6,927 nucleotides of DNA from an uncultured Micavibrio sp. (GTDB lineage Bacteria; Pseudomonadota; Alphaproteobacteria; Micavibrionales; UBA1664). The notes under the pieces are model-generated. The model was not told where the DNA came from. It was given only the letters and a program-made list of their open reading frames with translations, and made no database searches. The stretch lies in NCBI GenBank assembly GCA_913057885.1, contig CAJXOI010000042.1:1-6927 (forward strand), given 5' to 3'. The first letter of the stretch is position 1, and every line of letters starts with the position of its first letter. Both the position numbers and the translations under genes were made by a program. This document shows, piece by piece, positions 1 to 6,927 of the stretch.

Positions 1-387
1 TTCTTCTTTGAGTCTAATCTTATCACCATACTCGTATGGATGAGGTCCAATTTCCAGCGTCATAATACCAGTTACTGGATTATAGCTAGCACCATATGGA
101 GTGAATGAATTTTTCGCTGTCTCTTTGGCAATTTCCACAAAGTCACGCTGTAAATTAGCATCCGCCCAGGTTATTACTGGATACTGTGTTACAGGAAGAC
201 CTGTGGTATTACCTACCTTGATAACTTCAATAATGATGTCAATCAGTTCTTGATATCTTGTGACTTCTGAGGCTGTGCCCGGATCACTTTCAATCAATTG
301 CACAAGATTGTGTCCTGGTTGAGGAGTAACCTCGTTGCACACTACAATGTCAGCAATTAGGTCTTTCAAATGCCCATATGCATCAAC
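1..387 (-). other. Foreign, phage structural-protein-like segment replacing the HemC C-terminus
   Basis: This stretch reads without stops in the hemC frame but has no HemC features. It contains an acidic, Ile-rich helical part (RYQELIDIIIEVIKVGN, ending near position 208) and later a motif of the form FTPYGASYNPVTGIMTLEIG, followed by a GDKIRL-like run at the window edge. The pattern (A-x-Y-[ND]-P-x-T-G-x-M/L-T-L-x-I-G-x-H) is one I associate with repeated modules in very large virion structural proteins of marine T4-like myoviruses; this is from memory, not a search. GC is about 41% in 1-360 against about 49% in 421-885. The left end is open, so the true size of the foreign piece is unknown. 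It could be an assembly chimera, an amplification chimera or a genuine insertion. The phage attribution is moderately sure; that it is not HemC is very sure. Confidence 0.6.
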
Positions 388-885
388 TGTTGCATCAACC
401 TGCCCTTCGCGCATTTTACGCAACCGTGTGTCCACATTGCCCCGCAAGGGAACGACCTCAAGGTCAGAACGACGAGAAAGCAAGATACATTTTCGCCGCA
501 TTGACGATGTCCCGATAACCGCACCGGCAGGCAGTTCATCAATCGACCCTGCCTTATCAGAAATAAAAGCATCGCGCGGGTCATCCCGCTCCAGGGTATG
601 ATCGATCCTTAAACGATTATCGAGTGTCGTTGGCACATCCTTGAGGGAATGCACGCCGACATCAATAACACCGTCCAACAACGCCATCTCTATTTCTTTT
701 GCAAATAATCCTTTACCGCCCTCTGCCTCTGCCAGAAGTCTCTCTCCATGAGACGGCTTCCAATCCCCAGATGTTTGAATAATAATAATTTCTGCTTTAA
801 TATCCGGACGGGTGGCCTTTAATGCCTCCACAACCTTTTGTGTCTGTATAAGGGCAAGCTTACTGCCTCGTGTCCCAAGTTTCAT
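1..885 (-). CDS. hemC: Porphobilinogen deaminase (hydroxymethylbilane synthase) N-terminal half, joined in frame to a foreign C-terminal segment; runs off left edge
   Basis: HemC polymerises four porphobilinogen molecules into hydroxymethylbilane, a cytosolic step of tetrapyrrole synthesis. The frame is open for 295 codons from the ATG at 885 to the window edge. Residues 1-166 are typical HemC: N-terminal MKLGTRGSKLAL, VHSLKDVP with the catalytic Asp at residue 83, GTSSMRR with substrate/cofactor-binding Arg130-Arg131, and LRGNVDTRLRK around residues 147-157. After about residue 166 the family pattern stops. The expected AGLxRLG stretch, the LPAxGQGA-type region and the Cys that carries the dipyrromethane cofactor (Cys242 in E. 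coli) are all absent. Unrelated sequence fills residues ~167-295. The product as written could not be an active deaminase. The start is chosen because it matches the family N-terminus; no strong ribosome binding site precedes it. Divergent from tsaD. The HemC half is certain; the full-length gene model is doubtful. Confidence 0.85.
   Translation of the reverse strand, partial: MKLGTRGSKLALIQTQKVVEALKATRPDIKAEIIIIQTSGDWKPSHGERLLAEAEGGKGLFAKEIEMALLDGVIDVGVHSLKDVPTTLDNRLRIDHTLERDDPRDAFISDKAGSIDELPAGAVIGTSSMRRKCILLSRRSDLEVVPLRGNVDTRLRKMREGQVDATVDAYGHLKDLIADIVVCNEVTPQPGHNLVQLIESDPGTASEVTRYQELIDIIIEVIKVGNTTGLPVTQYPVITWADANLQRDFVEIAKETAKNSFTPYGASYNPVTGIMTLEIGPHPYEYGDKIRLKEE
379..399 (-). repeat. 9-bp direct repeat at the HemC/foreign junction
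   Basis: On the minus strand GTTGATGCA occurs at 399-391 and again at 387-379, separated by ACA, and encodes VDA-T-VDA. The first copy lies in recognisable HemC sequence (the normal VDAT stretch) and the second begins the non-HemC part. A short homology like this is what a template switch or a mis-joined assembly overlap would use, but a 9-bp repeat can also arise by chance. Confidence 0.7.
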
Positions 886-967
886 TTCAATTTTTATTCT
901 GTTTTATTTTCTTCAGGTTATTTGATAAAACGACCAAAGATAAAAGAAAAGGGCTAATTCGCAGAAA
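886..967. promoter_or_regulatory. Divergent hemC-tsaD intergenic region
   Basis: These 82 AT-rich bases separate the ATG codons of hemC (minus) and tsaD (plus), so both genes' start signals should lie here or just inside the coding ends. I found no convincing -35/-10 pair in either direction. The purine run AGAAAAGGG near 944-952 lies too far upstream of the tsaD ATG to be a normal ribosome binding site. Confidence 0.45.
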
Positions 968-2017
968 ATGAAAGTTTTGGGCATCGAAAGTTCATGTGAC
1001 GAAACGGCGGCGGCGGTGGTCGATGTCGATAAATCGATCTTATCGAACGTTGTTTCATCTCAGATTCAAAATCACGAAAGATATGGCGGTGTTGTCCCTG
1101 AAATCGCCGCACGCGCTCATATGGATCAAATCCAATTCATTACCCAAAAGGCGCTGGATGATGCCAAAGTAACCTTAAGTGATATAGATGGGATCGCTGC
1201 CACATGTGGGCCGGGTCTGATTGGCGGAGTTATTGTCGGCATGATGGCAGGTAAGACCATCGCATGCATGGCCGATAAACCCTTTATTGGTATTAATCAC
1301 CTTGAAGGGCATGTATTGTCACCCCGTCTTAGTGACAATATTGAATTTCCCTATCTTGTTTTATTGGTTTCAGGGGCGCATACACAAATATTGATTGCCC
1401 ATAACTTAGGGCATTATGAATTATTAGGAACAACGCTGGACGATGCGGTCGGAGAGTGTTTTGACAAGGTGGGCCGCATGCTAGGCCTTCCATTTCCAGG
1501 TGGAAAACATGTCGCGGAGTTGGCCGCACAGTGCAAGGATATTACTGCTGCTGAAAAACAATTTTCACTTCCACGCCCGATGGTCGGCCGCGATGGATGC
1601 GATTTTTCATTTTCCGGATTGAAAACAGCGGTTTTGAGATATGTCACCGATAATATGTCACAAGACGACAAGATCATGCTTGCCGCCGCAATGGAAAAAG
1701 CCGTCGCCGAAATCATGAACAACCGTGTCAAAAATGCCATATCCATATTCAATCAGCGCTATGGTAACAATGGGGATAAAAAGCCTTATCTTGTTACTGG
1801 CGGTGGGGTTGCGGCCAATCAGACGATCAAAGATCATCTTGTTCGCTTGACAAAGGAGCATAATCTGATTTTTACTGCACCCCCGCCAGTGTTGTGTACA
1901 GATAACGCGGCAATGATTGCATGGGCAGGGATAGAACGGCTAAAAAAGGGATGGGTAGATTCGCTGGATGTCAAAGCCAGACCAAGATGGCCGCTAGAAA
2001 ATTTGAAAAGGGAATAA
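968..2017 (+). CDS. tsaD: tRNA N6-threonylcarbamoyladenosine transferase TsaD (Gcp/YgjD/Kae1 family)
   Basis: TsaD transfers the threonylcarbamoyl group from threonylcarbamoyl-AMP to A37 of ANN-decoding tRNAs (t6A), working in the cytosol with TsaB and TsaE, which are not in this window. The 349-residue length is normal. The ASKHA-fold N-terminus GIESSCDET is at residues 5-13. The metal-binding HxxxH motif (HLEGH) supplies His111 and His115, and the third ligand is Asp312 in the CTDNAAM motif. The family stretches SGAHTQ, DDAVGECFDKVGRMLGLP, DFSFSGLKTA and VTGGGVAAN are all present. The ATG at 968 gives the standard N-terminus; the ribosome binding site is weak. The gene ends 1 bp before gpsA and carries that gene's ribosome binding site in its last codons. 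Divergent from hemC. Confidence 0.97.
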   Translation: MKVLGIESSCDETAAAVVDVDKSILSNVVSSQIQNHERYGGVVPEIAARAHMDQIQFITQKALDDAKVTLSDIDGIAATCGPGLIGGVIVGMMAGKTIACMADKPFIGINHLEGHVLSPRLSDNIEFPYLVLLVSGAHTQILIAHNLGHYELLGTTLDDAVGECFDKVGRMLGLPFPGGKHVAELAAQCKDITAAEKQFSLPRPMVGRDGCDFSFSGLKTAVLRYVTDNMSQDDKIMLAAAMEKAVAEIMNNRVKNAISIFNQRYGNNGDKKPYLVTGGGVAANQTIKDHLVRLTKEHNLIFTAPPPVLCTDNAAMIAWAGIERLKKGWVDSLDVKARPRWPLENLKRE

Positions 2018-2018
2018 A

Positions 2019-3023
2019 ATGACAACTGAGACAAAATCAATTGGTGTTGTGGGTGCCGGTGCATGGGGAACGGCGCTCGCTCATATTCAGGCTGTGGCAA
2101 GCCGCCGGGTCATGCTTTGGGCACGCGAGAGTGATGTCTGCGAAGACATAGAAAAAAATGACGAAAATACCATGTTTTTGCCTGGTGTTACCCTTAATCA
2201 AAACATCAATGTCACAAACAGCCTATCCGATCTTCACGGAATGGATATTATTCTGATTGTCACCCCCGCACAATTTGTGCGCGCCACATTAGAGGGTTTG
2301 CGACACGAGTCCTTGGACGGCAAACCAATCGTCATCTGCTCGAAAGGGATTGAAATTGAAACAGGTAAAATGTTGTCTCAAGTTTTAAAAGAAACAATTC
2401 CAAATGCAGTTCCTGCGGTCATGACGGGCCCATGCTTCGCCCGTGAAGTTGCATTAGGTTTACCCACAGGGGTCACCATTGCATGTGAAGATAAAGATAT
2501 GGCCGCTTATTTGGCCGATCACTTAGGATGTCGTAATTTCCGGCCTTATATCACAGATGATATTTTAGGAGCGCAAATTGGCGCCGCCGTCAAAAATGTT
2601 TTGGCCATTGCTTGTGGGGCTTTGCACGGTATGAAATTAGGTGAAAACGCCAAGGCCGCGCTCATTACGCGTGGTATTGCAGAAATGGGCCGTTTAGCCA
2701 AAGCCATGGGCGCAGACGAAAAAACATTGATGGGTATGTGCGGATTTGGCGATGTGATGTTGACCTGTTCATCCATGCAATCACGAAATTTCTCTTTAGG
2801 TGTAATGTTAGGCGAAGGGCGAACTTTGGAAGACATTATGAAAGAGAGGAAATCTGTCACGGAAGGCGTCCACACCGCTGAGGCTTTACGAAAATTGGCA
2901 CAGGCCAACGCCGTTGATATGCCGATCGCCGACACAATCTATCAATGTTTACGCGAAGAATTATCCTTTGATAAAGCCGTTGAGCAATTGCTGGATAGAC
3001 CATTTGCAAAAAATGCAGCATAA
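2019..3023 (+). CDS. gpsA: Glycerol-3-phosphate dehydrogenase [NAD(P)+]
   Basis: GpsA reduces dihydroxyacetone phosphate to sn-glycerol-3-phosphate with NAD(P)H in the cytosol, supplying the backbone for phospholipid synthesis. The 334 residues fit the family. The Rossmann dinucleotide-binding motif GAGAWG is at residues 12-17, CSKGIE lies near 107-112, and MTGPCFAREV follows. The catalytic Lys is Lys192 in AAVKNVLAI. The C-terminal domain has GFGDVMLTC with Asp245, and SRN with Arg256 and Asn257 as substrate contacts. The start is well placed: AAGGGA lies a few bases upstream, inside the end of tsaD, leaving only 1 bp between stop and start. This suggests co-transcription and possible translational coupling with tsaD. 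Confidence 0.97.
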   Translation: MTTETKSIGVVGAGAWGTALAHIQAVASRRVMLWARESDVCEDIEKNDENTMFLPGVTLNQNINVTNSLSDLHGMDIILIVTPAQFVRATLEGLRHESLDGKPIVICSKGIEIETGKMLSQVLKETIPNAVPAVMTGPCFAREVALGLPTGVTIACEDKDMAAYLADHLGCRNFRPYITDDILGAQIGAAVKNVLAIACGALHGMKLGENAKAALITRGIAEMGRLAKAMGADEKTLMGMCGFGDVMLTCSSMQSRNFSLGVMLGEGRTLEDIMKERKSVTEGVHTAEALRKLAQANAVDMPIADTIYQCLREELSFDKAVEQLLDRPFAKNAA

Positions 3024-3031
3024 TATGCCTC

Positions 3032-3445
3032 ATGCAATATTGGCTGATCAAATCCGAACCGTATAAATGGAGCTGGGACGACCAGGTCAAAAAAGGCGTC
3101 GAGCATTGGGATGGTGTTCGCAATTATCAGGCCTCCAACAACATGAAGGCCATGAATATCGGAGACCTTGCTTTTTTCTATCATTCGAATGAAGGCAAGG
3201 AAATTGTCGGTATCTGTGAAGTCGTCAGCGATTATTACCCCGACCACACCGATGAAAAAGGCCGGTTTGGCATGGTTGATTTCAAGGCCGTTAAGCCCGT
3301 CAACAAGCCCGTGACATTGGCGCAAATAAAGGCCGATCCAAAATTAGCGGACATGGCGCTTTTGAAACAATCGCGGTTATCTGTTGCCCCTGTTCGTAAA
3401 AATGAATGGGATTATATTTTGAAACTCAGCGAAACGACATTGTAA
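3032..3445 (+). CDS. EVE-domain protein (PUA-like fold)
   Basis: A 137-residue stand-alone EVE domain. The fold is related to PUA and YTH domains and is thought to bind modified bases in nucleic acids; the cellular role of single-domain members is not established. Visible family signatures are MQYWLIKSEP at residues 1-10 with WSWDD at 13-17, WDGVRNYQASNN at 26-37, FFYHSN at 48-53 followed by GKEIVGI, and the C-terminal LADMALLKQSRLSVAPV. The start at 3032 places the first aromatic residues where the family has them; an ATG 7 bases upstream is in another frame. No strong ribosome binding site is seen. It begins 8 bp after gpsA and ends directly against the next ATG. Linkage to tsaD and gpsA recurs, as I recall, in alphaproteobacteria. 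Confidence 0.92.
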   Translation: MQYWLIKSEPYKWSWDDQVKKGVEHWDGVRNYQASNNMKAMNIGDLAFFYHSNEGKEIVGICEVVSDYYPDHTDEKGRFGMVDFKAVKPVNKPVTLAQIKADPKLADMALLKQSRLSVAPVRKNEWDYILKLSETTL

Positions 3446-4102
3446 ATGAGCCTCGAAACACTCGCCATTTTTGCCTTATCCATTGCGCTCTTATATATCA
3501 AACCTGGACCCAATCAGGCGATGAAAATCACCCGTGCACTCAATGACGGGTTTTTCCCTGCCTGGTTTTTCACTTTAGGCGCCACAAGTACTGTTATATT
3601 TTATTTTATGATCGCGGGTTTAAGTGCGACAATTGCCCATATCCTTATCGATTCTATCGGTTTTTATTTTAAAGTGATAGGCGGGATCTATCTTATTTAC
3701 CTTGGCTATAAAGGTTTTTCAAACATTGAAAAAGGCTTATGGAAGGGTCGTGTTGATCAAGATAAAAAGCGCGCCTTTATTGAAAATTATAGCCTTGGGA
3801 TCGTGATGACATTAGCCAACCCCATTACAATTTTTTACTTTGTCGGGATCGTGCCTAATTTCATCGAACTAGGGACGTTGGGCTGGACAGATATTCTTTT
3901 GGGCGTTGGGATTATCATAATTGTTGGGAATATGGCAGATATTTTATTGATCACATTAGTCACACAGGTCAAAGAAGCTTTATCCGACACAAAATTTGTG
4001 CAACGCATTAACATTTTTACGTCCATTGGTTTTATTTTGATTGGGGCGTTTTTCCTTTATTCCGCAATTTTCCTGAGTGATTTCAAATTTGAACTTTGGT
4101 AA
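3446..4102 (+). CDS. LysE/RhtB family amino-acid exporter-like membrane protein
   Basis: A 218-residue inner-membrane protein, the usual size for LysE/RhtB/LeuE transporters, which export amino acids or related small molecules. The N-terminal helix ends in the family PGPN motif (residues 20-23). Hydrophobic segments lie roughly at residues 4-19, 37-60, 66-88, 113-136, 146-168 and 190-212, giving about six membrane spans. A second conserved region, TLANPIT, begins the fourth span. A Lys immediately before PGPN (YIKPGPN) is unusual compared with the hydrophobic residue I normally expect there. The substrate cannot be told from sequence. The ATG follows the EVE stop codon with no gap, and no good ribosome binding site is seen, so coupling to the upstream gene is likely. 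Confidence 0.88.
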   Translation: MSLETLAIFALSIALLYIKPGPNQAMKITRALNDGFFPAWFFTLGATSTVIFYFMIAGLSATIAHILIDSIGFYFKVIGGIYLIYLGYKGFSNIEKGLWKGRVDQDKKRAFIENYSLGIVMTLANPITIFYFVGIVPNFIELGTLGWTDILLGVGIIIIVGNMADILLITLVTQVKEALSDTKFVQRINIFTSIGFILIGAFFLYSAIFLSDFKFELW

Positions 4103-4123
4103 AAATTAGGGCACTGTTTATTC

Positions 4124-6067
4124 ATGGCTCAAGAAAAATTAGACGATAAAACATACCCAACCCCACCGCAAATCAATCATCACAGCAATATTGATATACA
4201 AAGTTATGAAGAGCTATATCGGCAATCTATTGATAACCCACATGAGTTTTGGGGCGGAGTGGCTCAGCGCGTTGATTGGATCAAACCATTTGAAATCGTC
4301 AAAAACACGTCATTTGATGGCGATGTATCCATTAAATGGTTTGAAGACGGCACATTGAATGCCTGCTATAACTGTCTGGATCGTCATTTGGGGGATCGCG
4401 GCGACCGTACGGCGTTTATTTTTGAACGTGATGAGGCCGGACAGGCCGAAACCATAACCTATCGCGAAGCCTATAGAGAAACATGCCGCTTGGCCAATGC
4501 CTTGAAAGAACAAGGCGTTAAAAAGGGCGACCGCGTAACAATTTACATGCCTATGATACCGCAGGCGGCTTATGCCATGTTGGCATGTGCGCGGATTGGC
4601 GCCATTCATTCCGTTGTCTTTGGTGGTTTTTCACCTGAATCCCTGAAAACACGCATTCAAGATTGTGAATCCACGCTTGTGATTACCGCTAATCAGGCTC
4701 TGCGCGGTGAGAAAACTGTTCCGTTGAAAGAGAACGTTGACCAAGCTCTTGAACAATGCCCCGATGTCAAAACTGTTTTAGTCTACCAACACACACAAGA
4801 CGGCACAAAAATGCAAGACGGACGCGACTTATGGTGGCATGACGCCGTTGATCATCAGAATGTTGAATGTCCGTGCGAGGAAATGAACGCGGAAGACCCG
4901 CTCTTCATCCTATACACATCCGGATCAACAGGCACGCCAAAGGGCGTTATGCACACCACGGGCGGATATTTGGTTTATGCGTCATATACGCATGAATTAA
5001 CATTTGATTGGCGCGGGGATGACGATATTTATTGGTGCACTGCAGATGTTGGTTGGATTACGGGACATAGCTATATCGTTTATGGCCCCATGAGCAATGG
5101 CGCGACACAGGTTATTTATGAGGGCATTCCCAATTATCCCGATTGGGGACGGTTTTGGCAAATTGTTGAAGATCACAAAGTCAATTTATTTTACACCGCG
5201 CCAACGGCCATTCGATCCCTCCTCAAACAAGGCGATAAATACGTCACACAATATAATCGGTCATCTTTACGTGTTTTAGGTACCGTGGGTGAGCCGATAA
5301 ATGTCGAGGCATGGGAATGGTATTACAATATTGTTGGTGAAAAACGATGCCCCATCGTTGATACATGGTGGCAAACCGAAACAGGCGGACATATGTTGAC
5401 CCCACTTCCTGGCGTCACAGCCCTTAAACCAGGATCGGCCGCCAAACCGTTTTTTGGTATTCAACCTGTTATCGTTGATAATGATGGTCATGTTTTAGAA
5501 GGTGAATGTGAAGGCAATTTATGCATCAGCGACAGTTGGCCCGGACAAATGCGCACCGTTTACAAAAACCATACACGGTTTAAAGAGACATATTTTTCAA
5601 CCTTTGAAGGAAAATATTTCACGGGGGACGGCGCCCGCCGTGACAAGGACGGATATTATTGGATCACGGGTCGTGTTGACGACGTCATCAATGTTTCCGG
5701 CCATCGATTTGGCACTGCCGAAATTGAAAGCGCCATCAATGAACACCCCTCAGTAGCCGAGAGCGCCGTTGTTGGCTTCCCCCACGACATCAAAGGTCAA
5801 GGCATTTACGCTTATGTTATTTTACGTGAGGGGGAAAAAAAACACGATGAATTTGATCAAGAAATAATTGCAACAGTACGAAAAATCATTGGTCCTATTG
5901 CGGTTTTAGACTGCATTCAATATGTTGATGCCTTGCCTAAAACCAGATCAGGGAAAATTATGCGCCGAATTTTGCGTAAAATTGCCGCAAAAGACACCGA
6001 TAACCTTGGTGACATATCAACACTTGCGAATCCAGAATGTGTCGAAGCCATTATTAAAACCCAATAA
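4124..6067 (+). CDS. acs: Acetyl-coenzyme A synthetase (acetate--CoA ligase, AMP-forming)
   Basis: Acs activates acetate with ATP to acetyl-AMP and then forms acetyl-CoA, for acetate use and overflow recovery. The 647 residues match the bacterial family (E. coli 652). The N-terminal Acs region ([19 protein letters not shown]) is followed by the adenylate-forming P-loop [11 protein letters not shown] at 264-274 and [10 protein letters not shown] around 413-422. Trp416 corresponds to the Trp that restricts the acyl pocket to acetate, arguing against propionyl-CoA synthetase. Asp502 in TGDGAR binds the ribose. [13 protein letters not shown] is the hinge region. PKTRSGK near the C-terminus holds the catalytic Lys611, the residue acetylated by Pat-type enzymes in other bacteria, so post-translational control is possible. 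It starts 21 bp after the exporter with only a weak ribosome binding site. Confidence 0.96.
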   Translation: MAQEKLDDKTYPTPPQINHHSNIDIQSYEELYRQSIDNPHEFWGGVAQRVDWIKPFEIVKNTSFDGDVSIKWFEDGTLNACYNCLDRHLGDRGDRTAFIFERDEAGQAETITYREAYRETCRLANALKEQGVKKGDRVTIYMPMIPQAAYAMLACARIGAIHSVVFGGFSPESLKTRIQDCESTLVITANQALRGEKTVPLKENVDQALEQCPDVKTVLVYQHTQDGTKMQDGRDLWWHDAVDHQNVECPCEEMNAEDPLFILYTSGSTGTPKGVMHTTGGYLVYASYTHELTFDWRGDDDIYWCTADVGWITGHSYIVYGPMSNGATQVIYEGIPNYPDWGRFWQIVEDHKVNLFYTAPTAIRSLLKQGDKYVTQYNRSSLRVLGTVGEPINVEAWEWYYNIVGEKRCPIVDTWWQTETGGHMLTPLPGVTALKPGSAAKPFFGIQPVIVDNDGHVLEGECEGNLCISDSWPGQMRTVYKNHTRFKETYFSTFEGKYFTGDGARRDKDGYYWITGRVDDVINVSGHRFGTAEIESAINEHPSVAESAVVGFPHDIKGQGIYAYVILREGEKKHDEFDQEIIATVRKIIGPIAVLDCIQYVDALPKTRSGKIMRRILRKIAAKDTDNLGDISTLANPECVEAIIKTQ

Positions 6068-6094
6068 AAATTACATAAATTTTTAAGTTTTTTT
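6066..6094 (+). terminator. Possible weak intrinsic terminator after acs
   Basis: AAAAATT (6066-6072, overlapping the acs stop) and AATTTTT (6078-6084) can pair around a 5-base loop and are followed by a T-rich run to 6094. The stem contains only A-T pairs, so it would be unstable. The position is right for the end of the tsaD-acs run, but the structure is marginal. Confidence 0.25.
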
Positions 6095-6112
6095 AGCAAA
6101 ACATTATTTCTT

Positions 6113-6141
6113 TTGCCCTAGGCTAAAGAATAAGATAGATT
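6113..6141 (+). promoter_or_regulatory. Possible sigma70-type promoter for the receiver genes
   Basis: TTGCCC (6113-6118) and TAGATT (6136-6141) each match 4 of 6 consensus bases and are spaced by 17 bp, ending 22 bp before the ATG at 6164. It sits in the only sizeable gap before the receiver pair. The match is modest and the region is AT-rich, so it is suggestive only. Confidence 0.3.
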
Positions 6142-6163
6142 TTATAAGAAATAAGAGTGGATT

Positions 6164-6565
6164 ATGGCGGAATTACCTATACTTATCGTTGATGATAATG
6201 AATTTATCAGAGCCTCTATGGTTAAATTTTTAGAGGCACATCGTTATGCCGTTATGGGTGTTGATAACGCTAAAGACGCCATGACAATCCTGCAAGAACG
6301 TCCTTTTGGCCTGATAATTACTGATGTTTTGATGCCTGAAACAGACGGGTTTGAATTAGTTGATTATGTTCGCTCTTGCGATGATCCGATTAACGCAATT
6401 CCCATTATTGCCATTAGTGGTGGCGGGCGCACGATTGACGCCGATACTGTATTGAGTGCACTAGAGGAAAAAGTTCAGTTAATCCTCAAAAAACCTTTCA
6501 GCAAAAAAGAACTGCTGGATAATGTCGATAATATCATTCGAGGCAACGATCGAAAAAAAGCATAA
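6164..6565 (+). CDS. Receiver-only response regulator (CheY-like, first of a tandem pair)
   Basis: A 133-residue protein that is a single phosphoacceptor (REC) domain with no DNA-binding or enzymatic output domain. All key residues are present: acidic Asp10-Asp11, phospho-accepting Asp54 in ITDVLMPETDGFEL, Ser85 at the Thr/Ser switch position in AISGGG, and Lys110 in KKPF. It should be phosphorylated by a histidine kinase encoded elsewhere and act in the cytosol by protein contact, as in a phosphorelay or chemotaxis-like signalling. The ISGGGRTID stretch after beta4 is also seen in its neighbour. The start at 6164 is preceded by a GAGTGG purine stretch that may serve as ribosome binding site. 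It is separated from acs by 96 bp and is probably a new transcription unit. Partner and pathway cannot be assigned. Confidence 0.93.
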   Translation: MAELPILIVDDNEFIRASMVKFLEAHRYAVMGVDNAKDAMTILQERPFGLIITDVLMPETDGFELVDYVRSCDDPINAIPIIAISGGGRTIDADTVLSALEEKVQLILKKPFSKKELLDNVDNIIRGNDRKKA

Positions 6566-6614
6566 GATCTAGTGACCGGAGCTTTCTGGCCATTAATGTG
6601 AACAAAGGAATGTA

Positions 6615-6927
6615 ATGAAGATTTTGGTTGTAGATGACGTCGACTATATTCGTAAATCCGTTACAAAGGTATTAACGGACAATCGTTTTGATTGTGATTC
6701 TTGTGCCAACGGAAAAGAAGCTATCGAAAAATTGGATCAAACAAAATACGATCTGATCGTCACTGATTTGGTCATGCCAGAAATCGATGGATTTGAATTT
6801 ATAGATCTTATTAGAAACCATCAAAATGCCTCCATTGCGAGAACACCCATACTGGCAATAAGTGGTGGAAGCAAAACAATTGATTCTGAAACGGCCCTCA
6901 AATCGATTCAGCAACGCGTAGACGGAT
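6615..6927 (+). CDS. Response regulator receiver domain, partial at right edge (second of the tandem pair)
   Basis: The frame is open from the ATG at 6615 to the window end (104 codons). It reads MKILVVDDVDYIRKS with Asp7-Asp8, phospho-accepting Asp51 in VTDLVMPEIDGFEF, and switch Ser83 in AISGG. The conserved Lys and any output domain would lie beyond the edge. AAAGGA about five bases upstream is a good ribosome binding site and fixes the start. It aligns with the preceding receiver almost throughout, at roughly 40-45% identity by eye, including the shared AISGG..TID stretch and MPE-DGFE, with one residue inserted before beta4. This suggests an old tandem duplication. The 49-bp gap to the first copy contains no obvious terminator, so the two are probably co-transcribed. 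The total length cannot be known from this window. Confidence 0.9.
   Translation, partial: MKILVVDDVDYIRKSVTKVLTDNRFDCDSCANGKEAIEKLDQTKYDLIVTDLVMPEIDGFEFIDLIRNHQNASIARTPILAISGGSKTIDSETALKSIQQRVDG

Noticed and set aside
360..390. Reading the sequence after VDAT as a merely divergent HemC (AGLKRLG-like stretch)
   Set aside because: A few residues line up (A, LK), but everything beyond lacks all HemC domain 3 features including the cofactor Cys region, so divergence alone cannot explain it.
335..601. Open frame on the plus strand opposite hemC (88 codons)
   Set aside because: It lies entirely antisense to the clear HemC/foreign frame, crosses the junction, and its translation has no recognisable domain; it is a shadow.
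2546..2935. 129-codon minus-strand open frame inside gpsA
   Set aside because: It is antisense to well-conserved GpsA sequence including the catalytic Lys and GFGD motifs, and the translation looks like a frame artefact.
4124..6067. Propionyl-CoA synthetase (PrpE) as an alternative for the acyl-CoA ligase
   Set aside because: Length, N-terminal Acs signatures and the pocket Trp416 in DTWWQTE favour acetyl-CoA synthetase.
6092..6127. Inverted repeat TTTAGC/GCTAAA in the spacer before the first receiver gene as an operator
   Set aside because: Half-sites are 6 bp with a 24-bp spacer in AT-rich DNA, easily expected by chance.
6581..6593. Small imperfect hairpin (CCGGA/TCTGG) between the two receiver genes as a terminator
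   Set aside because: The stem is only five pairs with one G-U pair, and no T run follows it, so it does not support termination.

Overview
The window looks like chromosomal DNA of an alphaproteobacterium of moderate GC (mid-40s % in the lines I sampled). The main reason is gene order. A hemC gene transcribed divergently from tsaD, with gpsA and an EVE-domain gene following, is an arrangement I recall from many alphaproteobacteria (recalled, not searched). No rRNA, tRNA, CRISPR array or insertion sequence was seen.

Layout. Positions 1-885 (minus strand) are one open frame that runs off the left edge. Its first ~166 residues are clearly porphobilinogen deaminase (HemC). From about position 387 leftwards the frame continues, but the protein is no longer HemC. 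It resembles a module of very large structural proteins of marine T4-like phages. GC falls from about 49% to about 41% across the join, and a 9-bp direct repeat sits exactly there. This is either a chimeric (mis-joined) contig end or, less likely, a real in-frame fusion. Positions 886-967 are the divergent intergenic region.

Positions 968-6067 hold a tightly packed plus-strand run: tsaD (t6A tRNA modification), gpsA (glycerol-3-phosphate for phospholipids), an EVE-domain protein, a LysE/RhtB-type exporter and acs (acetyl-CoA synthetase). Gaps are 1, 8, 0 and 21 bp, so the five are probably co-transcribed. They are housekeeping and central-metabolic functions rather than one pathway.

Positions 6068-6163 are an AT-rich spacer with a weak terminator candidate and a possible promoter. 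Two similar receiver-only response regulators follow (6164-6565 and 6615 to the right edge). They look like paralogues from a tandem duplication, with no histidine kinase or output domain in view.

I see no convincing new biological system here. The item most worth checking is the HemC/phage-like junction, and its most economical explanation is an assembly or amplification chimera. The second is the tandem receiver pair.
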